A stretch of 64,000 nt of DNA from Archangium primigenium (lineage in GTDB: Bacteria > Myxococcota > Myxococcia > Myxococcales > Myxococcaceae). The notes under the pieces are model-generated. The model made no database searches. It worked only from the letters and a program-made list of their open reading frames with translations, and was not told the origin of the DNA. The position numbers and the translations under genes are program-made. Shown here in pieces: positions 36,914 through 44,037 of the stretch (within the stretch, counting starts at the first letter, position 1; each line of letters starts with the position of its first letter). The stretch spans positions 7,931,224 through 7,995,223 of the forward strand of contig NZ_JADWYI010000001.1 in assembly GCF_016904885.1 (NCBI RefSeq), read 5' to 3'.

Positions 36914-39900
36914 ATGAAAGTCTCCTGCCCGTCTTGCCAGACGAATTACAACATCGATGACAAGCGGATCCCGCCGGGCGGCGCGAAGCTCAAGTGCGCC
37001 CGGTGCCAGAACACCTTTCCCATCAAGCTGGAGGGCGCGGCGGCTCCCGCGACGCCCGCCGCCATTCCGCTGCCCGGACCGGCCGCCGCGTCCGCGCCCG
37101 CCGCCATTCCCCTGCCGAGCCCCTCGCGTGCTCCAGTGCCCGCGTTCGGCGCCGACGATGATCTGCACCGGCCCGTGGAGGAAGCCACGCGGGTGATGGC
37201 CATTCCGCTGCCCAGCGCGGCCTTCCGCGACAACGCGTCCCCGCCGCCCGCCGGGGGAGCCATTCCCCTGCCCGGCATCGCGGCCCCCGCGCACCAGGCC
37301 ATTCCCTTGCCCGGCGCGAGCGACCCCTACGCCCAGGCCGCGGACCCCTACGCCCAGGCCGGCGACCCCTACGCGGCCGACCCCTACGCCCAGGCTCCCG
37401 AGCACCAGGCCATTCCCCTGCCCGGCGCGAGCGACCCCTACGCCCAGGCGGACGACCCCTACGCCCAGGCCGGCGACCCCTACGCGGCCGACCCCTACGC
37501 CCAGGCTCCCGAGCACCAGGCCATTCCCCTGCCCGGCGCGAGCGACCCCTACGCCCAGGCGGACGACCCCTACGCCCAGGCCGGTGACCCCTACGCGGCC
37601 GACCCCTACGCCCAGGCCCCGATGGACGCCGTGGCCCTGCCGCCTCCGGCCGCCCACGAGGACCCCTACGCCTACGCCGCGGATCCGTTCGGCGCCCAGG
37701 CCCCGATGGATGCCGTCGCCCTGCCCCCGCCCGCCGGAGACGCCTACGCGTACGCGGCCGAGCCCGCCCAGGACGCGGGCTTCGACCTGCCGCCGCCCCA
37801 GCAGCCCGAGGAGTCCTTCGCCTCCGTCCAGGCCGATGACGCCTTCGCCCTGCCTCCGCCCGCGCAGGCCGCCTCCGCCGACGACGCCTTCGCCGTCGAG
37901 GAGGATCCCTTCGCCCTGCCTCCGCCCGCGCAGGCCGCCGCCGACGACGCCTTCGCCGTCGAGGAGGATCCCTTCGCCCTGCCTCCGCCCGCGCAGGCCG
38001 CCGCCGACGACGCCTTCGCCGTCGAGGAGGATCCCTTCGCCCTGCCTCCGCCCCCGGAGGGCGCGGTCGCCGTGGACTTCTCCGATCCCGTGGTGGGCGA
38101 GCCCACGTCCATGGACGTGGGCCTGGACTTCTCCGAGCCGCCGCCCGCCGCGGCCGGGATGACCACGAACGCCCCCGGCTTCGACGACATGGACTTCGGG
38201 AGCCCGGTGGAGGGCGCGTCCATCCCCGACGCCCTGGAGTTCGACCCCACCGCGCCCGTCATGCCCGGGCAGGATGACCTCGAGGTCGACCTGTCCGCCC
38301 CGCTGCCGCCGCCGCCCACCGCGGGCGCCGCGGATGGCCTGGAGATGCTCAGCTTCATCGACGACGCGGCCAAGGACAGTGGCGCCAAGGGCCGAGGCGC
38401 CCAGCAGCGCCGCTACCAGGTGCGCCGTCGCTCGGGCAAGGTGTTCGGCCCGTTCGAGGAGGGCGTGGTCGTCAAGATGCTCGAGGACGGCCAGTTGCTC
38501 GGCAACGAGGACGTGTCCTCGGATGGCGAGGGCTGGGTGCCCATCGGCACGGTGGCGCTCTTCGCCGCGGCCATCCAGAAGCTCATGGAGGGCCCGGGCA
38601 CGCCCGCGGCGGCCGCCGCGCCGCCGCCCGTGGACGCCAAGGCGGGCCCGGCCACGCAGTCCGCCGCCAACGCCGCCGCCAGCGCCGCCAACATGGAGCG
38701 CATCAACCAGTTGTACGGCGGGCGCATGGCCCAGGTCTCCGTGGTGGACACCACCTCGAAGATGGAGATCATCCTGGGCCAGGTGAAGAAGCGCCTGCCC
38801 CTGGTGCTGTCGGTGGCCGCGGGCGTGGCCGTGCTGGGCGTGGGCCTGGGCTTCGGCGCCACGCGCTACGGCGTCTTCGGCATGAAGAAGTTCTTCCCCG
38901 CCCAGGTGAAGTCCGGGGGCGAGCTGGCCGCCAAGGTGGACGCCGCGCACAAGGCGCTGCTCACGGACTCGGTGGAGGGCTACAAGCAGGCGCGGGACCT
39001 GTCGGCCCAGGTACTCAAGGACGACGAGTACCCCGAGGTGCGCGCGCTGCATTGCCAGGCCGTCTTCTACCTGCAGCGCCGCTACGCGGTGTCCCCGGGC
39101 GGCGACGTGTCGACCTGCCGCTCCGAGGAGACCCGCGAGCGCCTGGAGCTCCTGGGCGAGCACAACCTGGAGTACGTGAAGTACCAGGCGGGCGCGGCCC
39201 TGCAGGCGCGCAACGCGCAGGGCGCCCTGCAGGCGCTCAGCAGCGCGCGGGGCCGGGATGACAACAAGGGCGACGTGGAACTCGCGCTGCTGCTGGCCGA
39301 GACCCAGGCGAGCCTCAAGCAGAACGCCGCGGCCATCGCCACGCTCACGGACGTCATCAAGCGCGAGCCCAAGCTGGCCAAGGCCCAGCACGCCCTGGGC
39401 AACCTCTACCAGGCCGAGGGCAAGGCGGACGAGGCCGTGACGGCCTACCAGGCCGCGCTCGACGCGGACGCCACGCACCTCATCTCCTCGGTGGAGCTGG
39501 CCGCGGTGGAGTTGCTGCTGCGCAAGGACGCCCAGAAGGGCCTGGCGGCCGCCGCGCGCGCGCTGGACGAGAAGACCCTCTCGCACATGGGCCCCGCGGA
39601 GCTGTCGCGGGCCCAGACGCTCAAGGGCATCGCGCTCCTGCAGCTCTTCGATCTGCCGGCGGCGGAGAAGGAGCTCCAGGCCGCGCTGGACAAGGATCCG
39701 GAGTCGCTCACCGTCAAGCGCTACCTGGCGCAGGTGCTCCAGGCCGAGCGGCAGTTCGAGAAGGCCCTGCCCCTGTTCCAGGCGGTGGCCAAGGCCGAGC
39801 CGCAGAACATCGACGCGGTGGGCGGCTACATCTCCACGCTGGCGACGCTGGGCAAGGTCGAGGACGCCCAGAAGCAGATCGAGGAGGCCAGCAAGCGCTT

Positions 39901-41224
39901 CCCCGACAACGCCCACATCGAGTACCTCTACGGTCGCATCGACGAGGCGCGCGACAACAACACCTCCGCCGAGCAGCACTACGCCAAGGCGCTCAAGGTG
40001 GACGCGCAGTTCGTCGCGGCCCACGTCGCGATGGGCCGTCTGCACCTGCGCCTGCACCGCCTGGACCAGGCCCGCGCCCAGTTCGAGGAAGCCGCCACCA
40101 AGGCGCCCGACAAGGCCCCGGTGCACGCGGCGCTGGGTGAGCTCGCGCTCGCCGAGAACCACATCGACAAGGCGCAGGAGGAGTTCACGCGCGCCGTCGG
40201 GTTGGATCCCAACCTCGCCGATGCCCACCTGGGCCTGTCGCGCCTGGCGCTGCTCGCCGGGGACGTGACCAAGGCCCGCCAGGAGGTGGACAAGGCCCTG
40301 GAACTGGATGCGCACTCGCTCAAGGGCGGGCGGCTGCAGCGCGGCATCGTGATGTGGCGCCAGGGCGCGCTGGACGAGGCCCTCTCCGAACTGGAGAAGG
40401 CCAAGAAGGAAGAGCCGCGCTCGGTGGGCATCCCCACCATGCTGGGCGCCGTCTACCTCGACAAGGGCATCGCCGTGCGCTCGGAGAAGAAGGAGACCGA
40501 GGCCACCCAGGCCTTCAAGGAGGCCGAGAGCAACCTGATGCTGGCGCTCAAGAGCGAGCCGTCCAACGCCGAGGCGAACTACTACCTCGCCCTGGTCAAG
40601 GGCCGGCGCGGCGAGTTCACCCAGGCCATCGAGAGCATGAAGACCGCCGTGGACCGGGCCTCCAAGCGGGCCGACTACCACTACGCCCTGGGCGTGCTCT
40701 ACCGCGACGCCAAGCTGCCCGCGGAGGCCATCGCCGAGTGGAAGAAGACCGTCACCCTGGACCCCAAGCTGGTGGACGCCTACGAGGCGCTGGGTCAGGC
40801 CTACATCGAGACCAACGCCATCGACGACGCCATTGGCGCCTACCAGTCGGTCATCAAGGCGGACCCCACGCGCACCCGGGCGCTGGCCTCCATCGGCGAC
40901 GCGCACTTCACCGCCATGCACTGGCGTGACGCCGTGAAGTCCTACGAGCAGGCCATCAAGGCCGACCCGAACCTCACCCAGGTCTACTACAAGCTGGGAC
41001 GCGCCTGGAGCGAGCAGAACCAGTACGGCAAGGCCATCGATTTCTACACCAAGGCGCTCGCCAGCGCCCCGGACAACGCCGATGGCTGGTACCACCTGGG
41101 CTACGCCTACAAGGAGAAGGGCAAGAAGAAGGACGCCGTGCGCTCCTTCAAGGAGTACCTCTCGCGCAAGCCCCAGGCCCAGGATCGCAAGGAGATCGAG
41201 GACGAGATCTCCTTCCTGCAGTAG
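36914..41224 (+). CDS. Zinc-ribbon / GYF / transmembrane / TPR giant protein
   Basis: Protein of 1436 aa. Residues 1-36 are an MJ0042 zinc ribbon (Cys5, Cys8, Cys28, Cys31). About 40-490 is a long Pro/Ala/Asp linker with three 37-residue repeats (HQAIPLPGASDPYAQ...), two MDAVALPPPA units and three 21-residue DDAFAVEEDPFALPPPAQAA units. About 495-560 is a GYF_2-type domain (RRSGKVFGPFEEGVVVKM ... GEGWVPIG). One membrane helix lies near 620-650 (LVLSVAAGVAVLGVGLGFG). The remaining ~780 residues are at least 14 TPR repeats, probably periplasmic. The M. xanthus gliding protein GltJ has the same zinc ribbon-linker-GYF-TM head. Function unknown; a polarity or envelope scaffold is likely. Confidence 0.85.
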   Translation: MKVSCPSCQTNYNIDDKRIPPGGAKLKCARCQNTFPIKLEGAAAPATPAAIPLPGPAAASAPAAIPLPSPSRAPVPAFGADDDLHRPVEEATRVMAIPLPSAAFRDNASPPPAGGAIPLPGIAAPAHQAIPLPGASDPYAQAADPYAQAGDPYAADPYAQAPEHQAIPLPGASDPYAQADDPYAQAGDPYAADPYAQAPEHQAIPLPGASDPYAQADDPYAQAGDPYAADPYAQAPMDAVALPPPAAHEDPYAYAADPFGAQAPMDAVALPPPAGDAYAYAAEPAQDAGFDLPPPQQPEESFASVQADDAFALPPPAQAASADDAFAVEEDPFALPPPAQAAADDAFAVEEDPFALPPPAQAAADDAFAVEEDPFALPPPPEGAVAVDFSDPVVGEPTSMDVGLDFSEPPPAAAGMTTNAPGFDDMDFGSPVEGASIPDALEFDPTAPVMPGQDDLEVDLSAPLPPPPTAGAADGLEMLSFIDDAAKDSGAKGRGAQQRRYQVRRRSGKVFGPFEEGVVVKMLEDGQLLGNEDVSSDGEGWVPIGTVALFAAAIQKLMEGPGTPAAAAAPPPVDAKAGPATQSAANAAASAANMERINQLYGGRMAQVSVVDTTSKMEIILGQVKKRLPLVLSVAAGVAVLGVGLGFGATRYGVFGMKKFFPAQVKSGGELAAKVDAAHKALLTDSVEGYKQARDLSAQVLKDDEYPEVRALHCQAVFYLQRRYAVSPGGDVSTCRSEETRERLELLGEHNLEYVKYQAGAALQARNAQGALQALSSARGRDDNKGDVELALLLAETQASLKQNAAAIATLTDVIKREPKLAKAQHALGNLYQAEGKADEAVTAYQAALDADATHLISSVELAAVELLLRKDAQKGLAAAARALDEKTLSHMGPAELSRAQTLKGIALLQLFDLPAAEKELQAALDKDPESLTVKRYLAQVLQAERQFEKALPLFQAVAKAEPQNIDAVGGYISTLATLGKVEDAQKQIEEASKRFPDNAHIEYLYGRIDEARDNNTSAEQHYAKALKVDAQFVAAHVAMGRLHLRLHRLDQARAQFEEAATKAPDKAPVHAALGELALAENHIDKAQEEFTRAVGLDPNLADAHLGLSRLALLAGDVTKARQEVDKALELDAHSLKGGRLQRGIVMWRQGALDEALSELEKAKKEEPRSVGIPTMLGAVYLDKGIAVRSEKKETEATQAFKEAESNLMLALKSEPSNAEANYYLALVKGRRGEFTQAIESMKTAVDRASKRADYHYALGVLYRDAKLPAEAIAEWKKTVTLDPKLVDAYEALGQAYIETNAIDDAIGAYQSVIKADPTRTRALASIGDAHFTAMHWRDAVKSYEQAIKADPNLTQVYYKLGRAWSEQNQYGKAIDFYTKALASAPDNADGWYHLGYAYKEKGKKKDAVRSFKEYLSRKPQAQDRKEIEDEISFLQ
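37292..37624 (+). repeat. Three 111-bp coding direct repeats
   Basis: Copies start at 37292, 37403 and 37514, with almost no differences. Each encodes 37 residues with IPLPGASDPYAQ followed by three further DPY units. They lie inside the linker of the zinc-ribbon protein and keep frame, so copy number could vary between strains without breaking the gene. Confidence 0.9.
37880..38068 (+). repeat. Three 63-bp coding direct repeats
   Basis: Copies start at 37880, 37943 and 38006 and encode DDAFAVEEDPFALPPPAQAA with small changes; a partial copy precedes. Proline-rich ALPPP motifs of this kind are the sort of ligand GYF domains bind, and a GYF-type domain lies about 120 residues downstream in the same protein. 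Confidence 0.88.
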
Positions 41225-41314
41225 CCCGGCACGAGCCCCGGGCGTCCTATTCCGGGCGCTCGGGTGCTTCCCTCCTTGCCCGGTGCGCGTGGGGTGACTA
41301 CAAACCGCACCGCC

Positions 41315-42595
41315 ATGCTGGATCTCAAGTACGTCGCGCAGAATTTCGATGCGGTCGTCGCCCGGTTGCAGTCCCGGGGCGGCAGCCTGGACCTCGGCCC
41401 CTTCAAGAGCCTCGTGTCGGAACGGCGCGACCTCTACGTGGCCATGGAGTCACTCTCCGCGCGCCGCAACGCCGCCAACGAGGAGATGAAGCGCAAGGCG
41501 AAGGAGGATCCCGCCGCGCTCGACGCCCTGCGCGGGGAAATGCGCGGCGTCTCCCAGTCCATCAAGGAGAAGGAGGCGCGGCTCAAGGAGGTGGAGGAGG
41601 AGCTCAGCCGCATCCTGCTCGTCATCCCCAACGTCCCCCACGAGTCCGTGCCCACCGGCGGGGGCGCCGAGGGCAACGTGCAGACGCGCATCTGGGGGGA
41701 CAAGCCCCAGCTGCCCTTCACCCCCAAGCAGCACTTCGAGCTGGGCGAGAAGCTGGGCATGCTGGACTTCGAGCGGGCCGCCAAGGTGTCCGGCTCGCGC
41801 TTCACCTTCTACAAGGGCGCCCTGGCCCGGCTCGAGCGCGCGCTCGTCACCTTCATGATCGACGTGCACACCCAGAAGGGTTACGTCGAGCTCCTGCCGC
41901 CCTACCTCGTGCTGCGCGAGGCGATGATGGGCACCGGCCAGCTGCCCAAGTTCGAGGACGACGTCTTCAAGACGCTGGGCGAGCCCGAGCGCTTCCTCAT
42001 CCCCACCGCGGAGGTGCCCGTCACCAACTACCACGCGGATGAAATCCTCGAGGGCGAGGCCCTGCCGGTGCGCTACTGCGCGTTCAGCCCCAGCTTCCGC
42101 GCCGAGGCGGGCGCGGCGGGCCGGGACACGCGCGGCCTCATCCGCCAGCACCAGTTCCACAAGGTGGAGCTGGTGAAGTTCGCCACGCCCGACTCCAGCC
42201 TCGAGGAGCTGGAGAAGATGACGGATGACGCCTGCGACATCCTGCGCCGGCTGGGCCTGCACCACCGGGTGATGCTCCTGTGCACCGGGGACATGGGCTT
42301 CGCCTCGCGCAAGACGTACGACATCGAGGTCTGGCTGCCGGGCCAGGCGGCCTACCGGGAGATCTCCTCCTGCTCGGACTGCGGCGACTTCCAGGCCCGC
42401 CGGGCGAAAATCCGCTTCCGGGCCCAGAAGGGCGACAAGCCCCAGCTCTTGCACACCCTCAACGGCAGTGGCCTGGCCGTGGGCCGCACCACCATCGCCA
42501 TCCTGGAGAACTACCAGCGCGAGGACGGCACCGTCGCCATCCCCGAGGTGCTGGTGCCGTACATGGGGGGCCTCAAAGAGCTCAAGCCGCTCTAA
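41315..42595 (+). CDS. serS: Seryl-tRNA synthetase
   Basis: Class II aminoacyl-tRNA synthetase of 426 aa; charges tRNA-Ser. The first ~110 residues form the antiparallel coiled-coil arm that grips the long variable arm of tRNA-Ser. Motif 2 is [20 protein letters not shown], and motif 3 is [27 protein letters not shown] is the serine-binding loop. ATG at 41315 ([14 protein letters not shown]) is the conserved start although no strong ribosome site precedes it. The gene is followed within 1.2 kb by four tRNA-Ser genes. Confidence 0.97.
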   Translation: MLDLKYVAQNFDAVVARLQSRGGSLDLGPFKSLVSERRDLYVAMESLSARRNAANEEMKRKAKEDPAALDALRGEMRGVSQSIKEKEARLKEVEEELSRILLVIPNVPHESVPTGGGAEGNVQTRIWGDKPQLPFTPKQHFELGEKLGMLDFERAAKVSGSRFTFYKGALARLERALVTFMIDVHTQKGYVELLPPYLVLREAMMGTGQLPKFEDDVFKTLGEPERFLIPTAEVPVTNYHADEILEGEALPVRYCAFSPSFRAEAGAAGRDTRGLIRQHQFHKVELVKFATPDSSLEELEKMTDDACDILRRLGLHHRVMLLCTGDMGFASRKTYDIEVWLPGQAAYREISSCSDCGDFQARRAKIRFRAQKGDKPQLLHTLNGSGLAVGRTTIAILENYQREDGTVAIPEVLVPYMGGLKELKPL

Positions 42596-42616
42596 AAAAA
42601 AAGGACCCCACAAACA

Positions 42617-42645
42617 TTGTTGCAATGGGCGTCGGATGTTGTAGA
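42617..42645 (+). promoter_or_regulatory. Candidate promoter of the tRNA-Ser cluster
   Basis: TTGTTG (42617-42622), a 17-base spacer and TGTAGA (42640-42645). The same pair with near-identical flanks recurs before tRNA-Arg, which supports it as a real stable-RNA promoter. The tRNA begins 49 bases after the -10-like box, which implies a short 5' leader. Confidence 0.45.
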
Positions 42646-42693
42646 AGGGCGGCCCACCACGCAGCACGGTGGACCGCGCGGCGCGAAAGCAGT

Positions 42694-42780
42694 GGAGGAG
42701 TGGCCGAGCGGCTGAAGGCAGCGGTCTTGAAAACCGCAGGTGGCGCAAGCTTCCCGTAGGTTCGAATCCTACCTCCTCCG
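42694..42780 (+). tRNA. tRNA-Ser(UGA)
   Basis: 87-nt class II tRNA. Acceptor stem GGAGGAG/CTCCTCC, anticodon stem GCGGT/ACCGC with loop CTTGAAA (anticodon TGA), long variable arm, T-arm with GGTTCGAATCC. CCA not encoded. It lies 98 bp after serS. Confidence 0.96.
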
Positions 42781-42817
42781 TTGTTCGATGGTGTGGTTCT
42801 TTGACAGGTCTGGCACT

Positions 42818-42907
42818 GGAGAGATGGCCGAGAGGCTGAAGGCACAGGTTTGCTAAACCTGCATACTCGAAAGGGTATCGAGGGTTCGAATCCCTCTCTC
42901 TCCGCCA
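42818..42907 (+). tRNA. tRNA-Ser(GCU)
   Basis: Class II tRNA with acceptor GGAGAGA/TCTCTCC, anticodon loop TTGCTAA (anticodon GCT), a long variable arm and encoded CCA (42905-42907). Reads AGC and AGU. Confidence 0.96.
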
Positions 42908-42941
42908 CTCATCGAGGTTGTAGAAAAAAGGTAGAAAAAAG

Positions 42942-42971
42942 TTGTTGTGGTAGGGCGGCAGTGATTGTAGG
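42942..42971 (+). promoter_or_regulatory. Candidate tRNA-Arg promoter
   Basis: TTGTTG (42942-42947), 18-base spacer, TGTAGG (42966-42971), 23 bases before the tRNA-Arg 5' end. Matches the element ahead of the first tRNA-Ser gene, including a shared GGGCGnC stretch in the spacer. Confidence 0.45.
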
Positions 42972-42994
42972 AAGCGGCACGAAGGAAACGGCAA

Positions 42995-43071
42995 GCTCCC
43001 TTAGCTCAGCTGGATAGAGCGTCGGACTACGAATCCGAAGGCCGGAGGTTCGAATCCTCCAGGGAGCGCCA
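42995..43071 (+). tRNA. tRNA-Arg(ACG)
   Basis: Cloverleaf with acceptor GCTCCCT/AGGGAGC, anticodon loop CTACGAA (anticodon ACG) and encoded CCA (43069-43071). This is the bacterial tRNA whose A34 becomes inosine by TadA, encoded 21 bp downstream. Confidence 0.96.
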
Positions 43072-43092
43072 TCTTTCCTTGTCCCTTCCCCC

Positions 43093-43560
43093 ATGAGTCT
43101 GGATGAAGCTTTCATGCAGCAGGCGCTCGCGCTCGCGCGGGAAGCCGCTGGACTCGGGGAAGTTCCTGTCGGCGCGTTGGCGGTCCACGATGGCAAGATC
43201 ATCGGTTCGGGCTTCAACCGGCGCGAAATCGACCGCAACCCCCTGGCGCACGCGGAAATCTTCGCGATGGACGCGGCGGCCAAGACATTGGGCGTCTGGC
43301 GCCTGACGGGTGTCACCCTGTATGTGACGTTGGAACCCTGCGCCATGTGCGCGGGAGCACTGGTTCAATCCCGGGTCACCCGGCTCGTATTTGGAACCCT
43401 GGATCCCAAGGCGGGTGCTGTTGGCTCGCTCTACAACCTGGCCGAGGAACCCCGGCACAACCACCGGCTCCAGGTCACGAGTGGCATCATGGCGGACGAT
43501 TGCCGCCAGGTTTTGAAGGACTTCTTCGCCCGGTTGCGCGCGAGGAAAAACGACAAGTGA
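43093..43560 (+). CDS. tadA: tRNA-specific adenosine deaminase TadA
   Basis: Zinc deaminase of 155 aa that converts A34 to inosine in tRNA-Arg(ACG), letting it read CGU, CGC and CGA. Zinc and catalytic residues are in PLAHAEIFAM (His, Glu) and EPCAMCAGAL (two Cys). Length matches the E. coli enzyme. Only 21 bp separate it from the end of tRNA-Arg(ACG), so the substrate and enzyme may be on one transcript. GTG/ATG alternatives are not needed; ATG at 43093 fits the conserved DEAFMQQALALA start. Confidence 0.96.
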   Translation: MSLDEAFMQQALALAREAAGLGEVPVGALAVHDGKIIGSGFNRREIDRNPLAHAEIFAMDAAAKTLGVWRLTGVTLYVTLEPCAMCAGALVQSRVTRLVFGTLDPKAGAVGSLYNLAEEPRHNHRLQVTSGIMADDCRQVLKDFFARLRARKNDK

Positions 43561-43565
43561 ATATT

Positions 43566-43652
43566 GGAGAGCTGGCCGAGTGGTCGAAGGCACCTGACTC
43601 GAAATCAGGCATACCGGGAACGGTATCGTAGGTTCGAATCCTACGCTCTCCG
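43566..43652 (+). tRNA. tRNA-Ser(CGA)
   Basis: 87-nt class II tRNA. Acceptor GGAGAGC/GCTCTCC, anticodon stem CCTGA/TCAGG, loop CTCGAAA (anticodon CGA), long variable arm. Its 5' end is only 5 bp past the tadA stop. CCA not encoded. Confidence 0.96.
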
Positions 43653-43664
43653 CAGCAGTCTCAT

Positions 43665-43751
43665 GGAGAGGTGGCCGAGCGGTTGAAGGCGCACGCCTGG
43701 AACGCGTGTATATCTGAAAGGGTATCGTGGGTTCGAATCCCACCCTCTCCG
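43665..43751 (+). tRNA. tRNA-Ser(GGA)
   Basis: 87-nt class II tRNA. Acceptor GGAGAGG/CCTCTCC, anticodon stem CACGC/GCGTG, loop CTGGAAC (anticodon GGA). 12 bp after the CGA isoacceptor; probably one transcript. CCA not encoded. Confidence 0.96.
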
Positions 43752-43771
43752 TAGTATGTTGAAGTGCTTGT

Positions 43772-43851
43772 GGTCGGGGCAACGTGGGGACGTGAATCCC
43801 GCCAGGTCCGGAAGGAAGCAACGGTAGCGCACCTCCGCGTGTGTCCCGGCC
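43772..43851 (+). ncRNA. ffs: Signal recognition particle RNA (4.5S, small bacterial type)
   Basis: Contains the strongly conserved domain IV hairpin with GCCAGGTCCGGAAGGAAGCA, where Ffh binds. The closing stem GGTCGGGGCA (43772-43781) pairs with TGTCCCGGCC (43842-43851). About 80 nt; ends are estimated from the stem and could be a few bases longer. It precedes dnaX, as in many bacteria. Confidence 0.95.
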
Positions 43852-43859
43852 GTTCTTAT

Positions 43860-43907
43860 GAAGGAGCCGAATCGCCTGGAAACGGGCATTCGGCTCCTTC
43901 TTTTTTT
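43860..43907 (+). terminator. Strong Rho-independent terminator after SRP RNA
   Basis: Perfect 13-bp stem GAAGGAGCCGAAT / ATTCGGCTCCTTC (43860-43872, 43888-43900) followed by seven T (43901-43907). It ends the stable-RNA transcript and insulates dnaX. Confidence 0.92.
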
Positions 43908-44037
43908 GCGCTCGCCCGGTCCCTCGCCCAACCCGACACGTGTGGCCACCCGTCAGGCGGGCGTGACTTGGAAAGTCGCCTCCGGGAAGCGGAAGACGTG
44001 CGTGGCCGCGCCGGGCGTGGTTAGATTTGAGCCCCCC

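Noticed and set aside
37292-38068. Regular direct repeats resembling an array
   Set aside because: Units are adjacent without unique spacers and keep an open reading frame, so this is not CRISPR.
36533-41095. 1520-codon open frame opposite the zinc-ribbon/TPR gene
   Set aside because: Composed of Arg/Gly/His/Val-rich shadow repeats; the plus strand has clear domains and repeats.
42593-42602. Run of A after serS
   Set aside because: No stem precedes it on the plus strand, so it is not a terminator for serS.
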